A DNA stretch of 64,000 bases from NCBI GenBank assembly GCA_951802425.1, contig OX637798.1, forward strand, positions 2,852,001-2,916,000. The letters are read 5' to 3'. This document shows, in pieces, positions 45,103 to 56,900 of the stretch. Position numbers and translations under genes: made by a program. Under the pieces are notes generated by a model. The model was given only the letters and a program-made list of their open reading frames with translations, was not told where the DNA came from and ran no database searches. The DNA is from Clavaria fumosa (lineage: Eukaryota > Basidiomycota > Agaricomycetes > Agaricales > Clavariaceae). Positions within the stretch are counted from its first letter, which is position 1, and each line of letters begins with the position of its first letter.

Positions 45103-48100
45103 ATGCGCAAAGCTCTTGACACTACCCTGACGAAGCTAAAGTCATCTACAGGACCTCATTCTCTTGCCTTCATTAGCCTCCAGAATGCTCTTGCACTTCT
45201 CAAGGAGGTTGCGGGGAAGTCGGGTGTACCAGGACTGCAGGAAGGTATCAAAGGATTAGTGGTTCTCCTCGATGCTATTCAAGTGTGTGAAACATCTCAT
45301 TTACCGTCTCGTCGCATTGCTTGCTAACCATCCACACAGAAGACCTCACAGAATAGCAGTGACTTGGAATCACTCGACCGTCGCGTTCGAGACTTGCATA
45401 TCATGTTGCAAGAGGCATCTGATAGCGGGACCCTGACTACAGCAATGACTGACCGTATCAACCGCTTGTCTGAGTGAGTCACCATCTCCCCAGTGTAATG
45501 TTTTATTGATCTCAGTCTTGAATGGCAGATCATGGAAGTCTGTCGGTGAACAGGCACAGTGTATGATCATGCGCAACCACTTGAAACGTTTCTTCACTCG
45601 CGACCGTGATACTGTTGAGATTACGGGCCTCATCTCTGCTATCAATGACTCAATCCAACAATTTCTTGTAAGTAAATGGTTTGTACCTTTCGGAGACCGT
45701 GATTGAGCTGTGGCTACCCCAAGGTTGAAATTACACTTGTCAATGCTCAAAAGACACTTGCCATTGAGTCCGCACTTGGAGTAAGTTCATGAGCCATAAA
45801 TTGGCATAGTTGTACAGATGTGACCGACTAATTGCTAGGAACATGCCGCCCGAGCTGAGGAACATGCTGCCCAAACTGAGGCTAATTTTCAGGTTTGTCT
45901 CTTCCTGTTAGTGTCCTTATCTTGTTCATCATATGATTAATTTATCAGGAAATCAAGACAAGGCTCGATGACTACAGTATGGCTTATTCATAATTTGATT
46001 TAGTGCTTTACTTATGTTTGGTCCGCAGCTGGTCTCAATCTGCCTCATGCCACCACTGCTGGCTTCAGTTGCAACAATAAGCTAGTCCCATGTCTTGATG
46101 GTACTCGGAAACAGATTCTTAATGAGCTATATCAATGGATTGGTCATGACATCGAAGACCTCTCCCAGGAGGGCATGCTCACATCCTGTGACCATTTATG
46201 TGTCATGGGGACTCGGCAGATATTTTGGATCAATGGTGTAGCTGGGAGTGGGAAGACTACAATTGCTTACACTGCTGCAGAGTCCTGTGAGGACAAAGGA
46301 ATGCTTGCTGCGAGCTTCTTCTGCTCAAGGGATAATGCTGATTGCAGCAACCTTAATTTGGTTTTCACCACCATTGCATATCAATTGGGACAGTTTTGTC
46401 CAGAGTTCAAGGCTAGTCTTGCAGAAGTGATCAGGTTAAATCCTGATGTTGTCTACTCCAATGTCTCCTATCAGTTGAAAAGGATGATTGTCAAGCCATT
46501 GCTTGCTATGAGGAATAAGTTCCCTCGAGGTTTAGTGGTGATTGATGCTTTAGATGAGTGCAAGGATGACAATTCCACATCCACCATTCTGGCATCTTTA
46601 TCTCAACACATTGACAAGTTATTCCCATTGCAATTCCTCATCACCAGTAGACCAATTCTCCAGATCACTGGAGCTTTTCAACATCCACATCTCATCAATA
46701 CAACCAGGCCATTGATTCTTCATCAAGTCAAATTGGATGTCATAAAAAGTGATATCCAGTGTTATCTGAAATGGCACCTTGGTGCTATCAAGCAGAAATA
46801 TCACATTCCTGGTACCTGGCCATCTTCAAGAGATGTTGAAGACTTGACCCATATGTCTTCAGGCCTGTTCATATTTGCTGCTACTGCAGCAAGATTCATT
46901 GATGCTGCTGATCCCAGGGGGCAATTGAAGATACTTTTGAACACAAAGTCTGCTACTGGCTTCTCTCCTCTGCAGCATCTGGATCAGTTGTACTCCCAAG
47001 TGCTCAACACTGCATTCCCACATATTTCTGATCACCCTGGAGCCAAGTTGCAATTGATTCTAGGTGCCATTGTCACCCTTCAGGATCCTCTCCCATCAGA
47101 TCAATTAGAGGATCTGCTTGAATGTGATGTTCTTGGTTATCTTCAGCAGTTACAGGCAATCATCACTCTTCCAAATGATGGTGTTGGAGTTATTAGATTG
47201 ATCCACCCATCATTCTTTGATTTCATTGTGGATCCTACCAGATGCCATGATGAGCAGTTTAGAATCAATCTTCAAGAACAGCACACCATCATGGCAGAGA
47301 AATGCCTGACCATGATGAAAAAGCTAAAGAAGGATATTTGTGGCATAAGAGATCCCACCAAATTCAATCATGAGGTTCCAGATCTCCAAGAGATAATATC
47401 CAATCACATCTCATGCAGCCTGCAGTATGCATGTAGATATTGGGGTGTGCATGTGTGCAGTGGCAAGCTTTCAAATGATGCGATGAGGCTACTAGAGGAG
47501 TTCTGTTCAAATCATTTATTACATTGGATAGAGGTCTGCAGCCTTCTTGGGCATCTAAGAAATGCATTGCAAATGTTGGCATCTGTGCATGCCTGTCTTG
47601 CAGTAAGTGCATATCCTCATCCATTGAGGTTGGCAAAACTAACACGTTATCCTTTCTGCAGATCAGCAAAGATGTGCATACAACAGTCTCAGCACTGTTA
47701 TATGATGGCCAAAGATTAATTCAAGAGTTCTTTCCAGCCATCAGTGTATCTGCCTTGCAGGTGTATTTTACAGCTTTGCCTTTCACCCCAACTGGCACTG
47801 AACTATACAATACCTATCATAAGCAGATGGAGGGTGCAGTGATAGTGCAAGGGGCATTACCACACAAATGGAGTGCATGCATACAGGTCATAGAGGGCCA
47901 TTCTGATTATATCTCCTCAGTGTCATTGTCTCCAGATGGCACAAGGATAATTTCAGGGTCTGATGACAAGACAGTGAGACTGTGGGATGCAGTCACTGGT
48001 GCTCATCTACAAACACTTGAGGGCCATTCTGACCAGGTCAGATCAGTGTCATTCACTCCAGATGGGACAAGGATAGTTTCAGGGTCTTATGACAAGACAG

Positions 48101-49401
48101 TGAGAGTGTGGGATACAGTAACTGGTGCTCATCTGCAGACACTTGAGGGCCATGCTTACTCAATCACATCGGTGTCATTCTCTCCAGATGGCACAAGGAT
48201 TGTTTCAGGGTCTGATGACAAGACAGTGAGAGTGTGGGATACAGTCACTGGTGCTCATCTAAAGACACTTGAGGGACATTCTAATTATGTCAGATCAGTG
48301 TCATTCTCTCCAGATGGCACAAGGATTGTTTCAGGGTCTTTTGACAGGACAGTGAGAGTGTGGGATACAGTCACTGGTGCTCATCTGCAGACACTTGAGG
48401 GCCATTCTAATTGGGTCAGATCAGTGTCATTCTCTTCAGATGGCACAAGGATAGTTTCAGGGTCTGATGACAAGACAGTGAGAGTGTGGGATACAGTCAC
48501 TGGTGCTCATCTGCAGACACTTGAGGGCCATTCTGATTGGGTCAGATCAGTGTCATTCTCTTCAAATGGCACAAGGATTGTTTCAGGGTCTAATGACCAG
48601 ACAGTGAGAGTGTGGGATACAGTAACTGGTGCTCATCTGCAGATACTTGAGGGCCATTCTAATTATGTCAGATCAGTGTCATTCTCTCCAGATGGCACAA
48701 GGATTGTTTCAGGGTCTAATGACCAGACAGTGAGGGTGTGGGATACAGTAACTGGTGATCATCTGCAGACACTTGAGGGCCATTCTAATTATGTCAGATC
48801 AGTGTCATTCTCTCCAGATGGCACAAGGATTGTTTCAGGGTCTTTTGACAGGACAGTGAGAGTGTGGGATACAGTCACTGGTGCTCATCTGAAGACACTT
48901 GAGGGCCATTCTTATGGTATCATATCAGTGTCATTCTCTCCAGATGGCACAAGGATTGTTTCAGGGTCTGAGGACAAGACAGTGAGAGTGTGGGATACAG
49001 TCACTGGTGCTCATCTGCAGACACTTGAGGGCCATTCAAATTATGTCACTTCAGTGTCATTCTCTCCAGATGGCACAAGGATAGTTTCAGGGTCTTATGA
49101 TGGGACAGTGAGAGTATGGGATGCAGGAACTGGGGTCATTCACATTATTCACAGTGATTCAAACTGTGGGGGGTCATGGCCATACATCATCAATAATGGA
49201 TGGTTATCAACTTCTTTCCCAAGGAATAGGCTTTGTTGGATTCCTGTGGCTTATCGTAGCTATGATGGCATAAATGCATCCACTATTGATCAAATGGCAG
49301 TGGTCACACCCCAGAATTCCATTATTTTCCTCCAATTCACTGCCTTGCATTCCTACCTCCATACACAGTTCCAAATACCTCTGCCTTCATATAATTCTTA
49401 A
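45103..49401 (+). CDS. NLR-E: NACHT-WD40 STAND protein with ten WD40 repeats
   Basis: Exons 45103-45282, 45340-45473, 45529-45667, 45724-45780, 45839-45892, 45949-45976, 46029-47602, 47662-49401; total 3,906 nt, 1,301 residues, open. Exon 2 is of the A class, exon 3 changes from A-like to B-like part way through, and exon 4 is the long B class. The second linker heptad is diverged (EHAAQTE) and the exon ends ANFQ in place of ASLQ. Walker motifs are intact. Ten WD40 repeats make it the shortest array here. The open frame that runs upstream of exon 8 through the hinge intron is not the gene; the conserved GTAAGT and TGCAG sites at 47,603 and 47,661 define the join. Confidence 0.92.
47896..49152 (+). 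repeat. WD40 array of NLR-E, 10 repeats of 126 bp
   Basis: Variable-site pairs: DY, DQ, YS (GHAYSI form), NY, NW, DW, NY, NY, YG, NY. NY repeats with FDR or NDQ at the second site occur three times. The GHAYSI repeat matches the last repeat of NLR-B. Confidence 0.93.
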
Positions 49402-49827
49402 CTCTTGTCCATGGGGTTCCCCACCAACCAGGGGTGTGAAGATGGTGAAATGAGGAATAAAATATAACTTGAATCAAAATGTGTACTTGAATCTTAGTGA
49501 GAGGATTTGCATAACAGTCTCAGTCAGTTCTTTTGTAGGTCAGAGGTCTGAATAATAATCAGAGCTGCCAAACTGCTGCAGGAAGCCTAGTGCCATTGGT
49601 TCCAAGTCCATAAGCATAGCACTTCCCAGCATCACATTCATGTTTGTAGCCCCCAGAGACTTCCTGACACAGTTATTTTTTCATGCAAGATGCTTAAGCA
49701 AGAAGATATACAGGTATTGTTAGAAAGCCATGCCCCAATTGAAGCAAGAATGTTATGATCACACCATCGCACTAACAAATTTACCTCAAGAGAGGCAAGG
49801 CTGATAATGAGCAGAGGCAAAGCTGAC
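49402..49827. other. NLR-E 3' flank and right end of the tandem array
   Basis: A candidate AATAAA signal is at 49,456-49,461. Similarity to the NLR-B, C and D flanks runs to CAAAGCTGAC at 49,827 and then stops abruptly. The Galpha gene expected next is absent. Confidence 0.8.
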
Positions 49828-49977
49828 TAGTGCTGTGCAAGGCCTGGCTTGAAGCCCTGAGGCCCTGGCTGCTGAGCCCTGGGAGCCCGAGCTGAGCTGG
49901 GCCATTGATGCAGGCTTGTGGGGCTCAAGGGCACAGCTCAAGCCTGAGCCAAGCTGTCAAGCCCCAGCTTGAAATGA
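49828..49977. mobile_element. hAT-like terminal fragment
   Basis: Begins TAGTGCTGTGCAAGGCCTGG right at the array breakpoint. TAGTG ends of this type are typical of hAT superfamily inverted repeats, and the segment is rich in GGCTTGAAGCC and GAGCC-like motifs. The other end and an 8-bp duplication are not in the window; the sequence seems interrupted by the Gypsy A LTR. The assignment rests on the terminus alone. Confidence 0.5.
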
Positions 49978-50298
49978 TGACACATCAGTCCTGTACATTC
50001 TTCAGCCATATCAGACTGGGTCTCACACAACTTAAGGGTAAGGTCATGACAACAATACTAAGATAAGGGGAAAAGAGTACAAAAAAGGAAAGGGCAAAGT
50101 ACTTATAGTGAACACTTTGGCACTTGCTGGCATTCCCACGCTTGGACCCTTGGATCACATGATGCACCCAGGCCTCAGGTCATGTGATCTTATGATTATG
50201 TAATCCCACCCCAGCCACAGGTCATGTGACCTTCTGACAACCCTCCCCAGTTTCTCCACAACTCCTCTTTGGGATGGCTTATGTAAGCAATCCTAACA
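49978..50298 (-). repeat. Gypsy A 3' LTR (inner end firm, outer end tentative)
   Basis: On the minus strand the LTR starts TGTTAGGATTGC at 50,298, directly after a purine tract (AAGAGGGGGG, 50,302-50,313) that follows the polyprotein stop. The outer end is set at the TGACACATCAG near 49,978 because it would give a terminal CA, but no partner LTR is available to confirm it. Confidence 0.6.
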
Positions 50299-50309
50299 TC
50301 ACCCCCCTC

Positions 50310-52408
50310 TTAAGGCTGGGCATCCCAACCAGCTAGCTTGGCTTTGTCGGGGTGGGCAAGGAAGAAGTCCCAGAGCAGCAACATTATGTTAGTGAGGTTC
50401 TTATGGGGCTCCCAGGTGTTCTCTTCTACAGGGTATCCCAACCACTTCACCAGGTACTTCACCCCATGTCCCACCTTCTTGACATCAAGGATTTCCTCCA
50501 CATCATACTCCAGGTGGTCATCAGCAATTGTAGGGGGTGGAGGGGGAGGCAGGTTCTGAGAAGGGAAGGAAGGGGGATGGTATGGTGTCAACAACAGTTC
50601 ATTGAAGACTCAGTGGATGCACCAGGCCTGAGGGAGCTTGAGGCAATACCCAGCAGGTCCCACCTTCTCCTCGACTGTGAAGGGGCCTGCTTGCTTGTTG
50701 TCAAGCTTTTTAGAGGGCTGGTCCATCTTCAAGTTCCTAGTGTCCAGCCAGACCAGATCTCCCTCAGAGTACTCCCAACTTGGGTGCTTCCCCTTATCGT
50801 AGCTCTTCTTCATTGCTGCTGCTGCTTTCTCCATTGCCTCCTTGGCTGCTCTTTGGGACTCTGTGAGCTTAGCCATCCACTCGTCTGCCACTGGGTGTAC
50901 CTCTGAAGGTGGACAGAGTCCCCCCATTCCAAGGGTGTTGGCTGTAGTCAAGGAAGAAGGGTGTCTGCCCTGTTGCTGAGTGCTCACAGTTGTTAAGGGT
51001 GAATTCCACTGTCGACAACCACTCAGCCCAGTTGTCCTGGAGGTGATCCACGTAGGCCCGGAGGTAGATCTCCATCTCCTGGTTTGCCTGTTCCATCTGT
51101 CCATCAGTCTGTGGATGAAAGGCTGTACTTGGATTTGCCTTTACCCAAATCATGGAGTAGAACTCCTTCATGAAGCAGGACATGAACTGGGAGCCTTGGT
51201 CACTCACAACCTTGTGAGGGACTCCATGGTCATGAAACACTTGATCTCGGAGGAGGTGCACTGCTCCAAGTCCTGTGAGGTCAAGCCCAATCCCTTTGAG
51301 CAGTGTCTGTTTTGTGAACTTGTTGACAATGACAAGGATGGCATTATGTCCACGGGAGAGGGGGAGGGGACCAACTATGTCCCATGAGATCACCAACCAG
51401 GGACCATTGGGAACAGGGTGGGGGTGGAGTGGGGCAGCACGCTTGTTACGGTCAGGCTTCATCTGCTGGCATGTCTCACACCCCTGGGCATACCGATCTG
51501 CATCTTTCACCATGTCCAGCCACCAATAACCCTTCACTAGTGCTGCTCTCAACTTCCGGGGCCCAGGGTGTCCAGCAGCAGGGAGGTCATGCTCGAACTC
51601 GAGGACGGCCTCACGAGCTCCTAGGGGGACCCAAGTGACTATCCCCTTTCGCCAGAGTCCAGCACGATCTCGCATCCACTTGTCATCAAGCTCCTCTGGC
51701 TTCTGTATGTGTACCGTGCTATTTTTATGGAGTAGTGTCTCCATTTCTGATGTGAATGACACACAGACTTCTGTTTCTGGGAAAACCTGCACCAGTGCAT
51801 CCTCCTCCACCATCTCTCCATAGTCTGGTCTCTGGGAGAGTGCATCTGCCTTCATATTTGACTTGCCAGTGCAATACTTTATCTCAAAGTCAAAGCACTG
51901 GAGCTCTCCAACCCAACAGACCTGCCTTGGTTTCAACTTCTGGGGCTTCTGGAAGTACTGGAGGTTCGCATGGTCCATCCAGATCTCAATCGTCTCATCT
52001 GCTCCAATGAGGTACACCTGCCACTCACGAAGTGCCTGAATCACAGCTAAGAACTCCTTGTCATACACATCATAGTTCTTCTCAGCTGCAGTGAGGGCCT
52101 TGGAGATATAGTCAACAACTCTCCAGGTTCCATCCATCTGCTGCTGTGAGAGCACTCCACCAGTCACCAGGTTACTCGCATCCATCTCTACCTTCCATCT
52201 CCCTTTGTCCTGAGGCAGAGCCAAGACCAGGGCCAATACGAGTGCCTGGCGAAGATCTTGGAAGGCTGCTTCCTCCTCCTCCTCCCATTTCCATGGAACA
52301 TTCCCAGTCAGCCAGAAGAGTGGCTTTGCCTGGGCAGAAAGATTCAGGATGTGCCAGCAGAGGTAGTTCAACATCCCATTGAACCTCTGGACATCCTTCG
52401 CATTCCTA
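50310..52408 (-). pseudogene. Gypsy A Pol: reverse transcriptase end, RNase H, integrase, chromodomain
   Basis: From right to left: the reverse transcriptase C-terminus (RNAKDVQRFNGMLNYLCWHI), the RNase H region (KVEMDASNLVTGGVLSQQQ, then YDKEFLAVIQALREW), the integrase zinc region with CETCQQMK, the integrase core (SWDIVGPLPLSRG, VVSDQGSQF, PQTDGQMEQANQEME), the linker WEYSEGDLVWLDTRNLK, and a chromodomain (about 50,355-50,530; EYDVEEILDVKKVG, LVKWLGYPVEENTWEP). Lesions: a frameshift in a G run near 50,925 between integrase and its C-terminal part, and an in-frame TGA near 50,613. The chromodomain places it among chromoviruses. Confidence 0.9.
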
Positions 52409-52413
52409 GGATG
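52406..52413. repeat. 8-bp target duplication of the hAT-type MITE, left copy
   Basis: CTAGGATG, also at 63,772-63,779. Its last five bases, GGATG (52,409-52,413), double as the Gypsy B target duplication and are repeated at 63,311-63,315. Confidence 0.9.
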
Positions 52414-53876
52414 TGTCAGGACGCATCCATTTTTCCTCAACCTAACAACTCTATCACCACTCATGGACCTCCCGACATTCCCCTACCACCTCGCGAACCC
52501 CCCTACACTCTTCCGAAACCCGCTATCAACTTCCGAACACCTCTCAGGCCTCCATCATCTCCTCACGACACTCGCGATCATACCACCATACTCGCGTCAC
52601 CTCCCGCCACCTCACCTTACGCGTACTCACCGCCGAACCCACTATTCGATGCTCAACACGCTCTTACATGACTCCTGCAGCGACACATGACTTGCCGCAC
52701 GGCACACCGGCGTTACTCGCATTACTCGCGTTACCAGCATTACTCACGTGACATACCGCCCAAAGACCGCCCAAGGTCACCTGCCTCACCAGCGCCGTCT
52801 ACGTGACCACTCGCCTGACCGCGCGACCTTAACGATGAAACGCGCCACCGGCGGTCAAGCTGTGTATCCTTTCAAATTATGTTCTCCCTTCTTCTTCTCA
52901 GTCATCTATAACTGCATTAGCCCTGGACCAAGCCCCTCTGCCCAGTCGTAGTTACACATATGCTTATTTAGTTAGGTCGCGACCCATGACCGGTCACGTC
53001 CGCGACCTTACCTATGCTTAGTTTACCACTCGCGATCTTAGTAGAACACGCGCATGGTCACTCTACGACTAGTTATACCCTGTACTACTATAGTCTTGTC
53101 GCCTGGCGCTCTCTGTACTTTCCCTTTCTCGTCATACTCCCTGCACGTACATATATATAAGGTCTCGCATGTACTTATGGTACTCTAGACTTGATATTGA
53201 TGCACATTGATTTAAGCTTGAGGCTAGTATGCCCTTTGAGCTTGGAACCATCACGATTGATAGGTCTTGTCTCTCTTGGTGACCACAACATCGCCAAGAC
53301 ACACTCTACTCTGTTCTAACTCGCCCTCTGCACTCGTATAACTCGCGTGATCTAAGTATTCTTTATTATTCGTCTTGGTACTGATCTTGGAACCCTACAG
53401 GTTCACCCGTCGGTTGGCAAAGTCATCGCCTTCACCGACATTTCTCAACACCGTCGCGACCACCGCGACCCTTCCAAACATTGTCTATTTCTTTCACCTC
53501 GTCTTTTTCCTTCTCTACGCTTCGTCGGTCGACCCCGCGACCTTCTCAGCGTTGTCATTTTCTCCCACCTCGTCTATTTCTTTCTTCACGCTTCGTTGGT
53601 CGACTTCGCGACCCTCTCAGCGTCACCCATTTCTCCCCTCCTCGTCAATTTCCTCCTTTACGCTTCGTCTACCGACTTCGCGACCTTCCTAACGACGTCT
53701 TCCTCCTTTATACTTGTCTTTCTTCGCTCTTACATCTTCTCAGACGTCTTCGTGACCTTCCGGGACTGAGCATTCTCGACTGTGCTCTACAGTTGATTGG
53801 TCTTAGCGAGTTTCCAGCATAGGTCACCAACAAGTCGATCTCCGGCACTACTATCGAGACAGGACAGGCCCTAACA
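52414..53876 (+). repeat. Gypsy B 5' LTR (1,463 bp)
   Basis: Pairs with 61,855-63,310. Differences seen by eye are mostly C/T or A/G transitions plus one small length difference near 52,700-52,745. A TATATATAAGG promoter element is at 53,152-53,162. The LTR is rich in GCGACC words. Confidence 0.95.
53152..53162 (+). promoter_or_regulatory. TATA element of the Gypsy B 5' LTR
   Basis: TATATATAAGG, conserved in the 3' LTR at 62,584-62,594. It lies in the second half of the LTR, ahead of the gag start by about 770 bp, as expected for a U3 promoter. Confidence 0.6.
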
Positions 53877-53932
53877 TAATATCAAGTCTCCCCCTCGCCC
53901 CACCACTCAACACCCGGATAACACAAACTATT

Positions 53933-56900
53933 ATGTCTTCCAGTCACACTCCTCCCCAACCAACCACTCATCACTTCCAGACACGCACAGGTAGCCGCGT
54001 GATCACTCCAATGATCTTGGAGACTACTCGCGAGCCGCCTACCACCGTTCAAGAGTGACCCACGTCCGTCGTTCAATCACAGCCCGAAGAACCCGCCCAA
54101 ATCGCACCTAGCCACGCCTCGTCACCGCGAGAAGAGGCCGAATCGCTTGTGGAACAGCTCGGCTACCCGCGCTTCGACTGCCCTCGCCATCGTACCTATC
54201 AAATTCTCAACAACACTCGCCGCCAATACGAAGTGGGAACCCTTGATGAAGAACTAGCATACCTCGTAGAGACCACAAACCTCTATGAGCCTTTGGTACG
54301 ATTGACGGATGGATTCCGCGCTAATCCACAGAACCGGTTGTACGAGAGTCAGCATCAGTATCCAGGGACTACCGACCGCAGAGTTCCGACTCCTCCCGAC
54401 CTGGATACCCCCTCGCGACCTCCAAGACAGGCTCAACCCACCAGAGGACCCCGGGATATGGCCCCGCTTTTCCAGGTCGCGGCTCAATCTCTTCAGAATT
54501 TCGCGAATCCTGCCGCGCCCGATGAGCAACCAGCCATTGTCTCCAGGATCCCAAGGTACACCGCCCCTCGCAGTAGCTGGCCTACGTGGACGCAGCCAGC
54601 CACTACTCTGAGTAGGGCGTTCCCTCGTGACCCTATAGGGACCGAAGCAACACTTCAACCTGCCCCTCGCCTCGAGATTCTGGTCGAGTCCTTCCGCATT
54701 CCACAACTGGAAGCGCGACCAGTACCCCAGATGGAGACGCGACCAGCATCTCGCCCTCCGTCACAGACTGAAGCTCCGCAGGTCCCTCCGGTCCCCCCTA
54801 TGCCCCCACACCCCGCCGCCGCGCTTCGAGATGAGGCACCTGGAACCCACCATCACCACTACTATTACCAGGCCCCTCCCTCCGAAGGACCATCGGCCCG
54901 AGACGCCTTCGCTCGAGAATCCAAGCTCGACACCAGATGTCCCGAACCGTTCAATGGTCGTGACTGACGCAAGTGGAAACCTTTCGTCACGGAATGCCTA
55001 ATGACTTTCTTCGCCAAGCCCGTAACCTTCCAAGGAGATCACAAGAGGGTTACTTTCGCCGCCTCTTACCTCACGGACACCGCGCAGAGCCACTACACCT
55101 CCCTCCTTCAATTCAATGCTGAACACCCGGCTCTACATTCCTGGGAAGGATTCATCCGCGAGTTTGGAGGGATGTTTGGAGTGGTCAACACGCAGATTGA
55201 AGCCGACCAGAACCTTCGCTTGTTGCAGATGGGCGAAAACGAACGGTTTTCGAACCACATCATCCGTTTTGAGTCCTTCGCTTTCGAATCCAACTGGAAT
55301 TCGGCTGCCTTGCAATCAGAGCTCTACCGCTCGATGTCCACGCGTATTAAAGAGGCCATGAAAGTCATTCCGCGACCTACGACATATCAGGAACTTCGCG
55401 ATTTAGCCATGCAGATTGACCAGAGACACTGGGAATATGAGAGTGAGACTCGCCGAACTCAATTCCGCGCTAACCCTCCTGCTCCCCGTCCCCCTGTTCA
55501 ACAAGGTGGAAATTGCCCCTTGGCTCAACAAGGCGGAAATCGCAACTACCAGACGACGTCGCGACCTTATCCAGCCGCTGGCAATAATCCTATGGCGCCC
55601 CGACCAGCCGCAGGGAATCCCGTGACTTCGCCATGACCCGCTAATCCGCCCCGTCAGCCGAATCCGAATTCGAATCCGCCCTACGTCCCCCTCAGCGATG
55701 AGGAACGAGAACGTCGTCGTCAGGGAAACCTTTGTTTGAGATGTGGAAAACTGGGACATTACAGCGTTGCATGCCCCGATCGACGATTAGCCGGATGAGC
55801 TGTCTTCACGCTAGAGGAAGGAGACGAAGAGATCCAGGAAGAGTACGAAGTTGAGGAAGAGGTAGAAGAGGATGTGGATGACCCGCACGAAGAGTTAAAC
55901 GAGGAAGCGACTCAGGAGCTTCCGGGGGAACTCTGAGTCGTGACGATCCAACCCCCATACTCGCACGGGCCGTGACTAGTTCCTCTTCCCCTCAATTTCC
56001 TCGCGACCTTTCTAATACTCCCATTGCTTCCCAGTCTTCCCAATCCTTCCTCATAAAGACACAAATACCAGATTTCAGCTCGATTCCCTTAAATACTCTC
56101 GTTGATTGTGGCGCATCAATGAATTTCATCGATTTCACCCTCGCGAACTCCCGTCCAAACCTCCTAATGCCACTTCCGCAACCTCTACCACTTCAATACT
56201 TCGACGGAAGTTCCTCCAGCTCCAATATAACCCACTACGTCCATGCTAATACGAAATTCCCCAATGATACTATCCAATCCATTAAGTTCCTCGTCACTAA
56301 AACTCATCCTCTCACTCCTGTGGTTCTAGGGCTCGATTGGTTGCGAACCTGGAACCCTAGGATCGATTGGACCAACCTCACTTTTAGTTTCGGACAGACA
56401 GCTCGCTCCGCGACTATCCCTCTCACTCTTCTGGACGCGAAACCCCCGAGTAAACCTTCCCCTGACCTCGCGAACTCGACACCAGAACCCTCTAAACCCA
56501 CGCGAGTCCAATTGGTCAAGGCCACCACGCTTCGTCAATTGGAACAACAAGGAGAATTTATAGGTCTCCTATACTTCCAACCCGCGAGCAACCCCTACGA
56601 CGACGAATCTATACTCGCGAGTTCCGCGACCACTCAACCCCCTCTGAAACCCGAAGGAACAGTCCCGCACGAGTATCACGACTTCCTGGACGTCTTTTCT
56701 GAAGATCTAGCCTGGGAATTACCTCCGCACCGCGACTACGACCACCGAATTGAACTTGAGGAAGGCGAAACACCTCCTCACGGGAAGCTGTACAACATGT
56801 CAGAAGTGGAGTTAAAAACATTGAAAGATTATTTGGATGACATGTTGGACAAAGGCTTCATTCGGCCATCAAAATCCCCTGCAGGTGCACCGGTACTCTT

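Larger units (their letters stand above)
2821..49827. repeat. Five-unit tandem array (units A-E) of a Galpha / NHX / Galpha-b / NLR segment
   Basis: The NLR start codons lie at 5,788, 15,575, 25,142, 34,898 and 45,103, giving spacings of 9,787, 9,567, 9,756 and 10,205 bp. Each NLR is preceded by the same three fragments in the same order and orientation. Approximate limits: A 2,821-10,800 (left end lost to Copia), B 10,801-20,760, C 20,761-29,500, D 29,501-40,020, E 40,021-49,827 (right end cut by an hAT-like sequence). Similarity covers introns and intergenic DNA, so these are segmental duplications, not retroposition. Confidence 0.95.
50299..52413 (-). mobile_element. Gypsy A: chromodomain Ty3/Gypsy element, 3' part
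   Basis: A minus-strand element split by later insertions. It resumes at 63,772 and runs off the right edge. This part carries the reverse transcriptase end, RNase H, integrase and chromodomain. The 8-bp CTAGGATG at 52,406-52,413 recurs at 63,772-63,779 and marks the site where a MITE entered. Confidence 0.9.

Noticed and set aside
47524..47720. Alternative start of the last NLR-E exon at 47,524 with an N-terminal extension
   Set aside because: It reads in another frame through NACHT coding sequence and the hinge intron. The conserved GTAAGT...TGCAG intron joins NACHT and WD parts in frame in all five genes.
52379..53822. Several 60-140 codon ORFs inside the Gypsy B LTRs
   Set aside because: They have low complexity with no domain, and lie in a non-coding LTR present in two copies with differing frames.
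55900..55980. Programmed -1 frameshift between gag and pol of Gypsy B
   Set aside because: The G run is not a proper X-XXY-YYZ slippery heptamer and gag already has several stops, so a simple indel in a decaying element is more likely.
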